Positions 24,403 to 33,533 of a stretch of 51,368 nucleotides of DNA are shown in pieces. The position numbers were made by a program, and so were the translations under genes. The stretch is from contig JARFTZ010000014.1 in the NCBI GenBank assembly GCA_029289235.1, positions 1 through 51,368 on the forward strand, written 5' to 3'. This DNA comes from Gammaproteobacteria bacterium (lineage in GTDB: Bacteria; Pseudomonadota; Gammaproteobacteria; Burkholderiales; Rhodocyclaceae). A model generated the notes under the pieces. That model saw only the letters and a list, made by a program, of their open reading frames with translations. It had not been told where the DNA came from and ran no database searches. How positions within the stretch are numbered: the first letter of the stretch is position 1; each line of letters begins with the position of its first letter.

Positions 24403-24467
24403 GTCATTCCGGCGAAGGCCGGAATCCAGAGCGCACCACAAGACTCCAGGTTAAAACCGGGATGACG
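24403..24467. repeat. REP-like paired palindromic element, copy 1
   Basis: Two facing units: GTCATTCCGGCGAAGGCC and its continuation GGAATCCAG, then about 20 bases later CTCCAGG...CCGGGATGACGG in inverted orientation. The unit GTCATTCCGGCGAAGGCCGG recurs near 50380 and, with C for T changes, at 34462. It sits in the gap between the binding protein and isomerase genes. Confidence 0.8.
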
Positions 24468-24526
24468 GATGCCGATAGCTTGCTAGATTCATCGTTGCAG
24501 CGACCACACCTTGGCGTGAGGACACC

Positions 24527-25540
24527 ATGGCTCGACCAATCACACTCTTTACCGGCCAGTGGGCGGACCTGCCGCTCGCCGAACTTGCTCCGCTCGCCAG
24601 GTCGATGGGCTACGACGGGCTGGAACTTGCCTGCTGGGGAGACCATTTCGATATCCAGGCCGCCTTGGCCTCCGACAGCTACGTGCGAGAGAAACGCGCG
24701 CTGCTCGAAAAACATGGCCTGCAATGCTTCGCACTCGGCTGCCATCTGGTCGGCCAGGCGGTTTGCGACCTGATCGACGAACGTCACCAGAGCATCGTGC
24801 CGGCGCACGTCTGGGGCGACGGCGATCCGGAAGGCGTGCGCCGGCGTGCCGCGCAGGAGATGAAGGACTGCGCGCGCGCCGCCGCGAAGTTCGGCGTGAA
24901 AACCGTCACCGGCTTCACCGGCTCGGCGATCTGGCACTCGATCTACGCCTTCCCGCCGACCTCGCAAGCGTATTGGGACAAGGGTTTCGCCGACTTCGCC
25001 GCGCGCTGGACGCCGATCCTCGACGCGTTCGATGCCGTCGATGTCGACTTCGCGCTGGAGATCCACCCGACCGAGATCGCCTTCGATCTCGCCTCGATGC
25101 AGCGCGCGCTGGATGCCGTCCGGCAGCACAGGCGCTTCTGCGTCAATTTCGACCCGAGCCACCTGGGCTATCAGGGGGTCGATTACGTCAAGCTGTTGCG
25201 AACGCTCGGCGACCGCGTGCGCAACGTTCACATGAAGGACGCCTGGTGGGATCGCGGCGACGGCTCGGTCGGCGTCTTCGGCGGCCACGTCAGCTTCGGC
25301 GACGCGCGCCGCTACTGGGACTTCCGCAGCGTCGGGCGCGGCATGATCGATTTCGAGCAGATCATCGTCGCGCTGAACGACGTCGGCTATCGCGGCCCGC
25401 TCTCGGTCGAGTGGGAAGACGGCCGCATGGATCGCGTGCATGGCGCGACGGAAAGCGCGGCGTTCTGCCGGCGCGTCGACTTCAAGCCGTCGGGCGTCGC
25501 CTTCGACGCGGCGTTCGAAAAGAAACAGGGAGACTCGTGA
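24527..25540 (+). CDS. Sugar phosphate isomerase/epimerase (xylose isomerase-like TIM barrel)
   Basis: A 337-residue AP-endonuclease-2/xylose isomerase-like TIM barrel. Metal-ligand segments are visible: [13 protein letters not shown] (Glu, His) near residue 178, [11 protein letters not shown] (Asp, His) near 206, NVHMKDAWW (His) near 235 and [11 protein letters not shown] (Glu) near 292. Such enzymes isomerise or epimerise sugars and cyclitols, or act on 3-keto sugars, in the cytoplasm. It follows the ABC genes after a REP element and is coupled to the dehydrogenase gene (stop and start share one base). The substrate is unknown. Confidence 0.88.
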   Translation: MARPITLFTGQWADLPLAELAPLARSMGYDGLELACWGDHFDIQAALASDSYVREKRALLEKHGLQCFALGCHLVGQAVCDLIDERHQSIVPAHVWGDGDPEGVRRRAAQEMKDCARAAAKFGVKTVTGFTGSAIWHSIYAFPPTSQAYWDKGFADFAARWTPILDAFDAVDVDFALEIHPTEIAFDLASMQRALDAVRQHRRFCVNFDPSHLGYQGVDYVKLLRTLGDRVRNVHMKDAWWDRGDGSVGVFGGHVSFGDARRYWDFRSVGRGMIDFEQIIVALNDVGYRGPLSVEWEDGRMDRVHGATESAAFCRRVDFKPSGVAFDAAFEKKQGDS

Positions 25541-26688
25541 TGACAAAACTGCGCTATGCGATGGTCGGCGGCGGGCAGGGGGCGTTTATCGGCAGCGTTC
25601 ACCGCCGCGCCATGGCGCTTGATGGGCAGATGGAATTGGTGGCCGGCGCCTTGTCGTCGAGCCCTGACAAGGCGCTTGCCTCCGGGCGCGAACTCGGCCT
25701 CGCCGACGAGCGCAACCATTCCTCCTGGCAGGCGCTGCTCGACGACGAACTGCGCCGCCCGCCCAGCGAACGCATCGACTTCGTCAGCATCGTCACGCCC
25801 AATCACATGCACTATCCGGTGGCCAAGGCGTTTGCCGAGGCCGGCATCAACGTCGTCTGCGACAAGCCGCTGGTGCACACCTCGGAGCAAGCGCAGGACC
25901 TCATCGCCACGGCGGAAAAATCCGGCGTCGTCTTCGCCGTCACCTACAACTACACCGGCTACCCGCTGGTGCGGCAGGCGCGGCACATGGTCGCCAGCGG
26001 CCAGCTTGGCGAAATCCGCAAGGTGATCGTCGAATACAACCAGGGCTGGATGTCGACGCGGCTCGAAGGCACCGGCAACAAGCAGGCAGACTGGCGTACC
26101 GATCCGGCCCGGAGCGGCATCGCCGGCTGCATCGGCGACATCGGCTCGCATGCCGAGAATCTGGTGGCAACGATCACCGGGCTGGAAATCGAGTCGCTGT
26201 GCGCCGACCTGACCGCCTTTGTGCCTGGTCGCAAGCTCGACGACGATGGCAACATTCTGATGCGCTACACGAACGGCGCGCGCGGCGTGCTCATCTCATC
26301 GCAGATCGAGGTCGGCTGCGAGAATGACCTGCGCATCCGCGTTTTCGGGACCCAGGGATCTCTGGCCTGGCATCAGGAAAACCCCAACCGGCTGCTCTAC
26401 TCGACGCTCGACGCGCCGCCGCAAATTTTCACGCGCAATGGCCCGGGGCTTTGCAATGCGGCAGTCAAGGCCTCGCGCCTGCCCGCCGGACACCCGGAGG
26501 CCTTCTTCGAAGCCTTTGCCAATATCTACGTCGGCGCCGGGGAAGCGATTAGCGCACGCAAGGAAAATCGCGTTCTGGCACCGATTGAAGGTGATTTTCC
26601 GGGGCTGGTCGATGGCGCTCGTGGCGTGCGCTTCATCGAGAAAACGGTCGAGTCGGCGCGTTCAAGCATCAAGTGGGTTGCATTCTGA
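25540..26688 (+). CDS. Gfo/Idh/MocA family NAD(P)-dependent oxidoreductase
   Basis: A 382-residue dehydrogenase. The N-terminal Rossmann fold has [11 protein letters not shown] near residue 8. The family signature [10 protein letters not shown], with the catalytic-site Lys, is near 110. The C-terminal alpha/beta domain has GGCIGDIG-like [13 protein letters not shown] near 195, with a His in the substrate-site position. Relatives oxidise inositol, glucose derivatives or glycosides to keto forms. Its ATG overlaps the upstream stop by one base, so the isomerase and dehydrogenase probably act in sequence on the sugar imported by the ABC transporter. The exact substrate cannot be named from sequence. 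Confidence 0.9.
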   Translation: MTKLRYAMVGGGQGAFIGSVHRRAMALDGQMELVAGALSSSPDKALASGRELGLADERNHSSWQALLDDELRRPPSERIDFVSIVTPNHMHYPVAKAFAEAGINVVCDKPLVHTSEQAQDLIATAEKSGVVFAVTYNYTGYPLVRQARHMVASGQLGEIRKVIVEYNQGWMSTRLEGTGNKQADWRTDPARSGIAGCIGDIGSHAENLVATITGLEIESLCADLTAFVPGRKLDDDGNILMRYTNGARGVLISSQIEVGCENDLRIRVFGTQGSLAWHQENPNRLLYSTLDAPPQIFTRNGPGLCNAAVKASRLPAGHPEAFFEAFANIYVGAGEAISARKENRVLAPIEGDFPGLVDGARGVRFIEKTVESARSSIKWVAF

Positions 26689-26721
26689 GCGGCGGGATGC
26701 GCGTTGAGGAAGCACCGAAGG

Positions 26722-26988
26722 CTAACGGGTAAGCCGTTGCGCCAGAGCGCGCAACTCGGCCCGAGCATCGTTGTCCGCGATTCCGGTTTGCAGGCGCGCG
26801 TCCAGTTCCCGAAGAAACGATGGGGAGGCCCGTCCCGACGCGGCGATACGCAGGTCCGTTATCAGTGCGTCGATCACGTGCCAATCAGTCTCGGCGATCG
26901 AACTGTCCGTCAGCGACTTCATGCGCGCCCAGCCGTCAATGTCGCCGTTGAAGCGTTCGTAGATACGCAGTGATTCGAGCGTGAGCAT
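26722..26988 (-). CDS. Small uncharacterised protein
   Basis: An 88-residue, mostly helical, soluble protein (MLTLESLRIYERFNGDIDGW to ELRALAQRLTR) that I do not recognise. Composition and codon use match real genes in the area. The frame stays open upstream to 27195, but the extension is proline-rich and less protein-like, so the internal ATG at 26988 is preferred. It lies opposite and convergent to the sugar operon. No function is proposed. Confidence 0.6.
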   Translation of the reverse strand: MLTLESLRIYERFNGDIDGWARMKSLTDSSIAETDWHVIDALITDLRIAASGRASPSFLRELDARLQTGIADNDARAELRALAQRLTR

Positions 26989-27248
26989 GGGAGTGATGTC
27001 GTCGAGCGGTTGCTCCGCACTATAGCGAAAAGTACGCGGATGAGGCGGGTCGATGCCGCCGCCACGCTCCGGTTTCAGGCAAACGTCCTTCGCCGGCATC
27101 GCCCTGACGGGCAATCCGGCATCGGTCGCGTGGGTCTCCGCTGCACGAGAAAACACGGCGCCGGTTGTTCCGCTGATTCCCGGTTGCTCCGGCAACTGAT
27201 AGAGTGCACCGGTTTTTTCCTCAAACCTTTCTTTCTGGAGAATCGAGC

Positions 27249-28328
27249 ATGTTGCTGTCCCGCTTCAAGAGCATGACAACCGTTGCGGTCGTGGCGCTGT
27301 CCTGCCTGTCCGTCGCCCACGCCGCCGACCCGCTGAAGGCCGGTTTTGTCTACATCGGCCCGACCGGCGACCACGGCTGGACCTACTCCCACGACCAGGG
27401 CCGCAAGAAGATGGAAGCAGAGTCGGGCGGCAAGGTTACGACCAGCTTCGTCGAGAACGTCCCGGAAACGGCCGATGCCGAGCGTGTCTTCCGCGACATG
27501 GCGCAGAAGGGGCACAAGGTCATCTTCGGTACCTCGTTCGGCTACATGAACCAGATGGTCAAGGTCGCCAAGGCCTTCCCGAACACCACCTTCATGCACG
27601 CCACCGGCTACAAGACGGCCAAGAACCTGGGCGTCTACGACGTGCGTACCTATGAAGGCTCGTACATGCTCGGCGTTGTCGCCGGCAAGATGAGCAAGAA
27701 CAACAAGATCGGCTACGTCGGGTCGATCCCGATTCCCGAGGTGATCCGCAACATCAACGCTTTCACCATCGGCGCGCGCAGCGTCAACCCGAACATCACC
27801 ACCAAGGTCATCTGGGTCAACTCCTGGTTCGATCCGGGCAAGGAACGCGAAGCCGCGCTCGCCCACATCGCCCAGGGCGCCGACGTGCTGATGCAGAACA
27901 CCGACTCGCCGGCCGTGGTGCAGACCGCGCAGGAAAAGGGTGTGCTCGCCTTCGGCTGGGATTCGGACATGAGCAAGTTCGGCGGCAAGGCGCACCTAGC
28001 CGCGTCGATCCTGAACTGGGACGTGATCTACAAGAAAGTGGTGGCTGACGTGCAAGCCGGCACCTGGAAGTCAGGGGATATCTGGTGGGGCGTCAAGGAA
28101 GGCGCGGTCGACATCGACAACTTCGGTGCCGATGTTCCCGCCGACGTGAAGAAACTGGCCGAAGAGCGCCGTGACGCGATCAAGGCCGGCAAGCTGCATC
28201 CCTTCACCGGCCCGCTCAAGGACCAGTCGGGCAAGGAGCTTCTGGCAGCCGGCAAGTCCTACTCCGACGCCGAGCTGAAGAAGATGAACTTCTACGTCGA
28301 GGGCGTCGAAGGTTCGATTCCCAAGTAA
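27249..28328 (+). CDS. BMP-family ABC transporter substrate-binding protein (PnrA/Med type)
   Basis: A 359-residue secreted protein with a signal peptide at about 1-25 (MLLSRFKSM, hydrophobic core, SVAHAADP). The mature part is the BMP fold: AGFVYIGPTGDHGWTYSHDQG, VIFGTSFGYMNQM, YEGSYMLGVVAGKMSK, and QNTDSPAVVQTAQEKG near the ligand site. Characterised members bind purine nucleosides or related bases for an ABC importer. No permease or ATPase is adjacent in this window, so the rest of the transporter must be elsewhere. It is followed by a terminator and then a xanthine phosphoribosyltransferase, which fits purine salvage. GGAG precedes the ATG at 27249 by about 9 bases. Confidence 0.92.
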   Translation: MLLSRFKSMTTVAVVALSCLSVAHAADPLKAGFVYIGPTGDHGWTYSHDQGRKKMEAESGGKVTTSFVENVPETADAERVFRDMAQKGHKVIFGTSFGYMNQMVKVAKAFPNTTFMHATGYKTAKNLGVYDVRTYEGSYMLGVVAGKMSKNNKIGYVGSIPIPEVIRNINAFTIGARSVNPNITTKVIWVNSWFDPGKEREAALAHIAQGADVLMQNTDSPAVVQTAQEKGVLAFGWDSDMSKFGGKAHLAASILNWDVIYKKVVADVQAGTWKSGDIWWGVKEGAVDIDNFGADVPADVKKLAEERRDAIKAGKLHPFTGPLKDQSGKELLAAGKSYSDAELKKMNFYVEGVEGSIPK

Positions 28329-28345
28329 TCCGATTCAATCGCGAG

Positions 28346-28374
28346 CGCGGCCTGCGGGCCGCGTTCTGCTTTTG
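28346..28374 (+). terminator. Rho-independent terminator after the BMP-family gene
   Basis: A stem CGCGGCC / GGCCGCG with a TGCG loop, followed by TTCTGCTTTT. Confidence 0.85.
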
Positions 28375-28392
28375 GGGTTGTCGCGCCGCGTC

Positions 28393-28398
28393 TATAAT
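28393..28398 (+). promoter_or_regulatory. -10 box upstream of the xanthine phosphoribosyltransferase gene
   Basis: A perfect TATAAT lies 34 bases before the ATG. No good -35 is seen at the usual distance. Confidence 0.55.
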
Positions 28399-28431
28399 GC
28401 GCGCCTCCCGTTCTCTCTATAGGAATTCGCC

Positions 28432-28944
28432 ATGGAATCCTCATTCATCAGTCCGTATCGCGACGATATCGTGATCTCGTGGCCCGAGTTGCATCGGGAT
28501 ACGCGCGTTCTCTGTCATGCGCTGATGGACAAGGGGCCGTTCAAGGGCATCATCGCCATCGCTCGCGGCGGGTTGATTCCGGCTGCGCTGGTGGCGCGCG
28601 AGCTGGAAATCCGCCTGCTCGATACGGTCTGTGCCTCCAGTTACGAAGAAGCGGCTGAGAACAGCGAAGGGGCGCAGATCATGCGCTCCGAGGTGAAGAT
28701 CCTGAAGGGGGTCGAGCACGACGGCGAGGGCTATCTGCTGATCGACGACCTCGTCGATACCGGCAACACCGCCCGCGTGATCCGCAAGCTGCTGCCCAAG
28801 GCCTATTTCGCCACACTCTACGCCAAGCCGATGGGGCGCGAGATTGTCGACCTCTGCGTCAAGGAATTCAGCCAGGACAAGTGGATCTACTTCCCGTGGG
28901 ACATCGACTACAAGTTCGTCCCGCCACTGAAGAAGAACAGATAG
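28432..28944 (+). CDS. gpt: Xanthine phosphoribosyltransferase
   Basis: A 170-residue type I phosphoribosyltransferase of the enterobacterial Gpt class, which converts xanthine or guanine plus PRPP to XMP/GMP in purine salvage. The PRPP loop is LLIDDLVDTGNTARV near residue 103. The substrate-end signature DKWIYFPWD near 143 is the one that separates Gpt from hypoxanthine enzymes, and the N-terminal ISWPELHRDTRVL also fits the family. It sits between a nucleoside-type binding protein and a sulfite exporter-like gene, with its own -10 box. Confidence 0.92.
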   Translation: MESSFISPYRDDIVISWPELHRDTRVLCHALMDKGPFKGIIAIARGGLIPAALVARELEIRLLDTVCASSYEEAAENSEGAQIMRSEVKILKGVEHDGEGYLLIDDLVDTGNTARVIRKLLPKAYFATLYAKPMGREIVDLCVKEFSQDKWIYFPWDIDYKFVPPLKKNR

Positions 28945-28969
28945 CCTCAACCTCCTGCCGGTACTCCCG

Positions 28970-29785
28970 ATGCCCGACTCGGCAACACTGCTGTCCTACG
29001 CGCCACAGGCGCTGATTCTCGTTGCGGCGGTCGCAGCCGGCTTTGTCAATGCCATCGCCGGCGGTGGCACCTTCTTCACCTATCCGGCGTTCATCCTTGG
29101 CGGCGTGCCGCCGGCGCTGGCCAGCGCGTCGAACAACGTCGGCCTGTGGCTCGGCAACGGCATGGCGGCGCTGGCCTACCGGCGCGAACTGTACGCGATG
29201 CGCCGGCATCTCCTTTTCCTCTCGGTGGTGACCGTGATCGGCAGCGGACTCGGGGCAAGCATGATCCTGTGGGTCGGCAACGCCGGCTTCTCCCGCCTGC
29301 TGCCGCCGCTGGTGCTGTTCGCGACGCTGCTGTTCACCTACGCCGAGCGGGTGCGCGAATGGGTGGTGCGCAAGGCCGAGCAGTCGCATGCGGGCGAGCC
29401 GCGTCCCGGCGGTTCGTTGCGTGCTGCCCTGGGGCTGGGTGTGGTGACCGTGTATGGCGGATTCTTCGGTGGCGGCGTCAACCTGATGGTGATGGCTTCC
29501 CTGAGCCTGATGGGCTACAAGAACGTCCAGTACAGCAACGCGATCAAGAACTTCCTGGCAGTGATGATCATCGCCAGCGTTTTCGTCGTCTTCCTCATCC
29601 AGGGCGGCATCGCCTGGCCACAGACGATCGTCTGCGCCTTCGGCGCGATCACCGGCGGCTTCATCGGCGGCAGCGTCGCCAAGCGGATGCCGGTCGCCTG
29701 GCTGCGCGGCGTGGTGATCGCCGTCGGCGTGGTGCTTACCGTCGCCTATACCTGGCTGTACTGGATCAAGCCGTTCCTGGCATGA
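28970..29785 (+). CDS. TauE/SafE family membrane permease
   Basis: A 271-residue polytopic inner-membrane protein with about eight hydrophobic segments. The family's repeated motif is seen in both halves: GFVNAIAGGGTFFTYPAFILGG near residue 20 and YGGFFGGGVNLMVMASLSLMG near 163. Members export sulfite, sulfoacetate or other organosulfonates, or move uncharged sulfur species; no sulfur metabolism genes are nearby to point to a substrate. It starts 25 bases after gpt and may share its transcript. A strong hairpin terminator follows. Confidence 0.9.
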   Translation: MPDSATLLSYAPQALILVAAVAAGFVNAIAGGGTFFTYPAFILGGVPPALASASNNVGLWLGNGMAALAYRRELYAMRRHLLFLSVVTVIGSGLGASMILWVGNAGFSRLLPPLVLFATLLFTYAERVREWVVRKAEQSHAGEPRPGGSLRAALGLGVVTVYGGFFGGGVNLMVMASLSLMGYKNVQYSNAIKNFLAVMIIASVFVVFLIQGGIAWPQTIVCAFGAITGGFIGGSVAKRMPVAWLRGVVIAVGVVLTVAYTWLYWIKPFLA

Positions 29786-29835
29786 ATTCCGGCCAGTTCG
29801 TCGCCCCTGCGGACGCTGTCCGGCATTTGGGGGAA

Positions 29836-29871
29836 TGAGCGTCCCGGCAAGGACGGGACGCTCATTGGTTT
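29836..29871 (+). terminator. Hairpin terminator between convergent genes
   Basis: A perfect 11-bp stem TGAGCGTCCCG / CGGGACGCTCA with a 7-nt loop, followed by TTGGTTT. It may serve both the rightward TauE gene and the leftward methyltransferase gene. Confidence 0.8.
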
Positions 29872-29878
29872 CAGCTCA

Positions 29879-30625
29879 CTATCGTCCCATCAGTGCGAAT
29901 ACTCCCCAACCCACGTATTCACGTGTGCAAGAGGCGTAGCGTTCGGGCTCCGACGTCAGTTGGGCGCGAACTTCTCCGGCCAACTCGTCGTCGGGATTCG
30001 CGTCGAGCCATTTACGCATCGTGAGCCATTTGGCCGCCTCGTATCGATCCCAGCCATCCTGATCCGCCAGAACCATTTCAACAACGTCGTAGCCCATGTG
30101 GCCGAAAGACGCGAGGAGTTTTGGCAGACTCAGAAAGTCCGATACTGTGTTGGCGAGGCATCCCTTGGCCACCTCCTCTGTCGGCGGTAGCTGCCTCCAG
30201 AAAGGCTCGCCGATGAGGATGATTCCTCCGGAGAGCAGACTCTGTTCCAGCAAGCCTATCGTGCCGGCGACGCCTCCGCCGATCCACGTGGCACCGACAC
30301 AGGCCGCAACGCCAACCTTTTTGTCAGAGATATAGCCGGCGGCATCACCATGGACGAATCTGAGTTGTTGAGCGACGCCAAGTTCTACGGCACGGCATTG
30401 CGCTTGCTCGGTGAACAACCGGCTCATGTCGACGCCGGTGCCGGTGATTCCGTGATCACGTGCCCAGGTGCACAGCATCTCCCCCGAACCGCTGCCGAGG
30501 TCGAGGACGCTGGTTCCGGGCTTCATGCGCAAAGCCGCGCCAAGAACGGCGAACTTCTCTGGCGTGAATGGGTTGTGGATACGGTGAGCACTTTCGCTGA
30601 TGTTGAATATTCGCGGAATATCCAT
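29879..30625 (-). CDS. Class I SAM-dependent methyltransferase
   Basis: A 248-residue Rossmann-fold methyltransferase. Motif I is VLDLGSGSGEML near residue 41, followed by an acidic motif II (GTGVDMS) and VHGDAAGY near 92. A post-motif region GGIILIGEPFW near 133 is typical of small-molecule methyltransferases. The substrate is unknown. It starts 41 bases after the stop of a YjhX-like toxin homologue on the same strand, so the two probably form one transcript. The local GC content is lower than in the neighbouring operons, which hints at acquisition. Confidence 0.88.
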   Translation of the reverse strand: MDIPRIFNISESAHRIHNPFTPEKFAVLGAALRMKPGTSVLDLGSGSGEMLCTWARDHGITGTGVDMSRLFTEQAQCRAVELGVAQQLRFVHGDAAGYISDKKVGVAACVGATWIGGGVAGTIGLLEQSLLSGGIILIGEPFWRQLPPTEEVAKGCLANTVSDFLSLPKLLASFGHMGYDVVEMVLADQDGWDRYEAAKWLTMRKWLDANPDDELAGEVRAQLTSEPERYASCTREYVGWGVFALMGR

Positions 30626-30665
30626 TGCAGGGACTCCTTTCAGATGTGAACGGATTGCGGGTGAT

Positions 30666-30923
30666 CTATTGGTTGTCGAGTTGCGAGCGAACTGCGCGCA
30701 GGCCGGCCTTGTTTATCAGGTAGGGCAGACCATTCCTCGAGCAAATGAGGCGCTTGCTTCGTAGCTTCCTGAAGACGTTGAGCGAGCAGTCTGTTAACAG
30801 GAAACCATCGCGAGTGAAACAATCGACAGATGAAATGTGACCCGTCTCGTCGCGACTGTGTACGATGCGGCCACCCTTGGCGAGAACATGCAGTGTCCTC
30901 TGCTCAGGCTTTGAAATGTTCAT
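30666..30923 (-). CDS. YjhX-family protein (UPF0386), toxin homologue
   Basis: An 85-residue protein very close in layout to E. coli Yjh[21 protein letters not shown], a middle [17 protein letters not shown] and an ending AVRSQLDNQ. YjhX is the toxin of the YjhX-YjhQ pair, in which YjhQ is a GNAT acetyltransferase; the toxin mechanism is poorly known. Here no acetyltransferase is adjacent; a methyltransferase follows instead. The start at 30923 is chosen from the family N-terminus, although the frame is open to 31010. The Shine-Dalgarno is weak. Confidence 0.85.
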   Translation of the reverse strand: MNISKPEQRTLHVLAKGGRIVHSRDETGHISSVDCFTRDGFLLTDCSLNVFRKLRSKRLICSRNGLPYLINKAGLRAVRSQLDNQ

Positions 30924-31242
30924 GTTGGAAGTTCTTTTGCAATCAGAATGCACAAATGGCGACAGCCCTATAGGGGCGTCGCCGTTCTTTTGCATATCGA
31001 TAACTGACACTCCGAAAATCGGGGTGAGTTATCTGATTGCTACAATCTCCAACATATCCAAAAAGCTCCTGCTATCGATAATTTGGCGGCATTGCACCGG
31101 CCAAGTGCGCGATTCTAGTCTAAAGACGACTATTCGTGGCTTGTTCGCGCAAGCAGACCGATTGATTGGCAGATGAAGGCTTCACTTTGACTCCTGGAGC
31201 CTGGGGTTTGCCGGAATGACGAATATTCAATAAGTGCCACAT
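30924..31242. other. AT-rich intergenic stretch with a terminator-like hairpin
   Basis: No credible gene is seen. At 30958-30992 an imperfect hairpin (GGCGAC...GTCGCC arms around a CCCTATAGGG core) is followed by GTTCTTTT, which would act as a terminator for rightward transcription. Near 31190-31222 there is a degenerate single REP-like unit ending in GCCGGAATGACG. Confidence 0.5.
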
Positions 31243-32031
31243 CTATCGCTGCTTGTCGCCCTCATCGACCGTCAAATCGTCCATCCCCAGACGCCCGATG
31301 AACGGCAGGCGCAGGCCGGGGCTGTTGAAGTCGATGCCGAAATTCAGGCCGAGGATGTTGGCCTCGATACCTTCCTGCAAGCCGATGCTCATTCCCAGCA
31401 GTCCGAACAAGGAAAGCTGCACGCCGCTTCCCGTCGGTGACAAGCCCACGGGCTGGCTGATCGGCCGGTAGTCCTTGCCGATGGCGTTGGCCGGCAGGTC
31501 GAGCTTCAGCGCCGGCACCTCGCGCCCGATGTGGGCGAGGAAGGTGTTGCTGTTCGGTCCCGGATAGCTGCGGTAGGTGTCGGCAAAGGGATAGCTGCGG
31601 ATCGCCGCCTCGATCGCGCTGATCATCGCTTCGGCGGTCTCGCCGCGATGGTCGACCCGCAAGGTCGGCGTCGCGCCGTACCACAGGCCGTCAGGTACCG
31701 CGTAGTTGCGCTGGACGACGTTCGGACGGCGCCAGCCGATCACGTCGTAACGCGTGTAGGCGGTTTCGCCGCGGCGCTTGAAAATGATCCACGGATGCTC
31801 GGCAAACAGCCCTCGCCAGCCGACGGTCGCCGCGGAATACACCTGGACGATGGCGGTGTCGGCGTTTGTGCCCGGGTCGGGGGCGATTCCCGCCGAATGG
31901 CGCGGCGCCGTGCGCCAGCTACGGCTGCCCGGATCGCGGTCACCCAGCGAGGCGTCGGCGACGCTGAGGCCGAAGGAGAGGGTGAGCAGCAGGGCGAGGG
32001 TGCGTGCGATGTTCTTTGCCGGCTTGTTCAT
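31243..32031 (-). CDS. DUF3750 domain-containing secreted protein
   Basis: A 262-residue protein with a signal peptide (MNKPAKNIARTLALLLTLSF, cleavage near VADAS). The DUF3750 core follows: IVQVYSAATVGWRGLFAEHPW near residue 63, RYDVIGWRRP near 95 and GPNSNTFLAHIGREVP near 160. The Asn/His in the last motif recalls cysteine-peptidase/acyltransferase-like permuted folds, but no function is established for the family. It is common in betaproteobacteria. It precedes the SpmAB fusion gene's 3' end by 110 bp and reads leftward like it. Confidence 0.85.
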   Translation of the reverse strand: MNKPAKNIARTLALLLTLSFGLSVADASLGDRDPGSRSWRTAPRHSAGIAPDPGTNADTAIVQVYSAATVGWRGLFAEHPWIIFKRRGETAYTRYDVIGWRRPNVVQRNYAVPDGLWYGATPTLRVDHRGETAEAMISAIEAAIRSYPFADTYRSYPGPNSNTFLAHIGREVPALKLDLPANAIGKDYRPISQPVGLSPTGSGVQLSLFGLLGMSIGLQEGIEANILGLNFGIDFNSPGLRLPFIGRLGMDDLTVDEGDKQR

Positions 32032-32141
32032 GATTGTGGTATCTGGTTCCGTTGTTCGCTCATGACGACTGCGATGCCTCGCCGGCAGGCAAGTTCAATC
32101 GGCTGCTTCGGAGAGTGTTGGAAAATGTTTCAGTCATCGCC

Positions 32142-33386
32142 TCAATGGTAGAACCAGTACGCGATGGCAATCGCCCCGACAAGCCCGACCGCGTCGGCGA
32201 TCAGGCCGCAGGCCAGCGCGTAGCGGGTCTTGCTGATATTCACGCTGCCGAAGTACACCGCCAGAACGTACAGCGTCGTCTCGGTTGATCCCTGGATGAT
32301 CGCCGCCAGCTTGCCCTGGAAGGAGTCGACGCCGTAGGTCGTCATTACGTCGACCATCAGCCCTCGCGCGCCGCTGCCGCTCAAGGTCTTCATCAGGCCG
32401 ACGGGCAGGGCCGGGACGAAATCGGCGTTCATCCCGAGCGCCACGACGGCCACCCGGATCGCCTCGATCACGTAGGCCATGCAGCCGGTCGAGCGGAAGA
32501 CCGAGATCGCCACCAGCATGGCGATCAGGTAGGGGATGATCTGCACGGCGACGCCGAAGCCTTCCTTGGCGCCCTCGACGAAGGCCTCGTAGGCGTTGAT
32601 CCGCCGCCAGGCGGCGACGGCGATGAACAGCACGACGATCGACACGATCAGGCCGCTGCCGAGCAGGGAAATCATCTGCGTCATCTGCTCCGGCGGCAAG
32701 TTGCCGAGCCAGGCGTAGAGTCCGCCCATCAGCGCGAGAAACGCGGCGAAGAATCCGATTACCGCACGGTTGAGCAGATTGACGCGCTGCCAGAGGGCGA
32801 CGGCGATCAGGCCGGCGCTGAACGAGATGAAGGTGCCGAGCAGCGTCGGCAGGAAGATGTCCGCCGCGTTGAAGCCGGCCAGCCCCTGTTTGACGGCGAG
32901 ACTTTGGCGGATGGCGATCACCGAGGTCGGGATCAGCGTGATGCCGGCGGTGTTGAGCACCAGGAACATGATCATCGGGTTCGATGCGGTGTCCGGCTTG
33001 GGATTGATGTCCTGCAGCTCGCGCATGGCCTTGAGGCCCAGCGGCGTCGCTGCGTTGTCCAACCCGAGCAGGTTGGCGGAAAAATTCATCACGATGCTGC
33101 CGCCCGCCGGATGGCCCGGTGGAATGTCCGGGAAGATGCGGCGGAAAAACGGTCCCAGCGCGCGTCCGAACAACTGGATGAGGCCGCCGCGTTCGCCGAT
33201 CTTCATGAGTCCCAGCCACAGGCTCATGACGCCGGTGAGTCCGAGCGAGATTTCGAAACCGGTCTTGGCTGTGTCGAACAGGCTAGTGAGAACCCGCGAG
33301 AAAATGTCTGCGTCGCCTTGCAGCGCCTGGAGCAGGGCAGCGACGAAGCCGACGAGGAAGAAACCAGTCCAGATGAGGTTGAGCAC
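32142..33386 (-). CDS. Fused spore maturation-like / nucleoside-recognition membrane protein (SpmA-SpmB fusion)
   Basis: A 414-residue polytopic membrane protein that joins two gate/nucleoside-recognition domains. The first half (about 1-200) resembles SpmA (MSLWLGLMKIGERGGLIQLF, IVMNFSANLLGLDNAATPLG) and the second (about 235-410) resembles SpmB (YEAFVEGAKEGFGVAVQIIPYL in part, STETTLYVLAVYFGSV). In non-sporulating bacteria such fusions are probably small-molecule transporters. The separate SpmA and SpmB of spore formers are fused here, as is usual in proteobacteria. Confidence 0.88.
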   Translation of the reverse strand: MLNLIWTGFFLVGFVAALLQALQGDADIFSRVLTSLFDTAKTGFEISLGLTGVMSLWLGLMKIGERGGLIQLFGRALGPFFRRIFPDIPPGHPAGGSIVMNFSANLLGLDNAATPLGLKAMRELQDINPKPDTASNPMIMFLVLNTAGITLIPTSVIAIRQSLAVKQGLAGFNAADIFLPTLLGTFISFSAGLIAVALWQRVNLLNRAVIGFFAAFLALMGGLYAWLGNLPPEQMTQMISLLGSGLIVSIVVLFIAVAAWRRINAYEAFVEGAKEGFGVAVQIIPYLIAMLVAISVFRSTGCMAYVIEAIRVAVVALGMNADFVPALPVGLMKTLSGSGARGLMVDVMTTYGVDSFQGKLAAIIQGSTETTLYVLAVYFGSVNISKTRYALACGLIADAVGLVGAIAIAYWFYH

Positions 33387-33451
33387 GGCGCGGCGCCTGA
33401 TGGTGAGCGACGGCCGACAGTCTAGCGGGGGGCGCCGGGGTTGTCATCGCT

Positions 33452-33490
33452 GACAGAAAGAAACGCGGCCGCCGTAATTCCTGGCGGCCG
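33452..33490 (-). terminator. Rho-independent terminator after the SDR gene
   Basis: On the minus strand the stem CGGCCGCC / GGCGGCCG (33483-33490 and 33466-33473) is followed by GCGTTTCTTTCT. It lies about 45 bases after the SDR stop codon. Confidence 0.8.
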
Positions 33491-33533
33491 TGTGCTTACA
33501 GCGCCGGTTGCAGGCGCTGGATGTGGCGAATAA

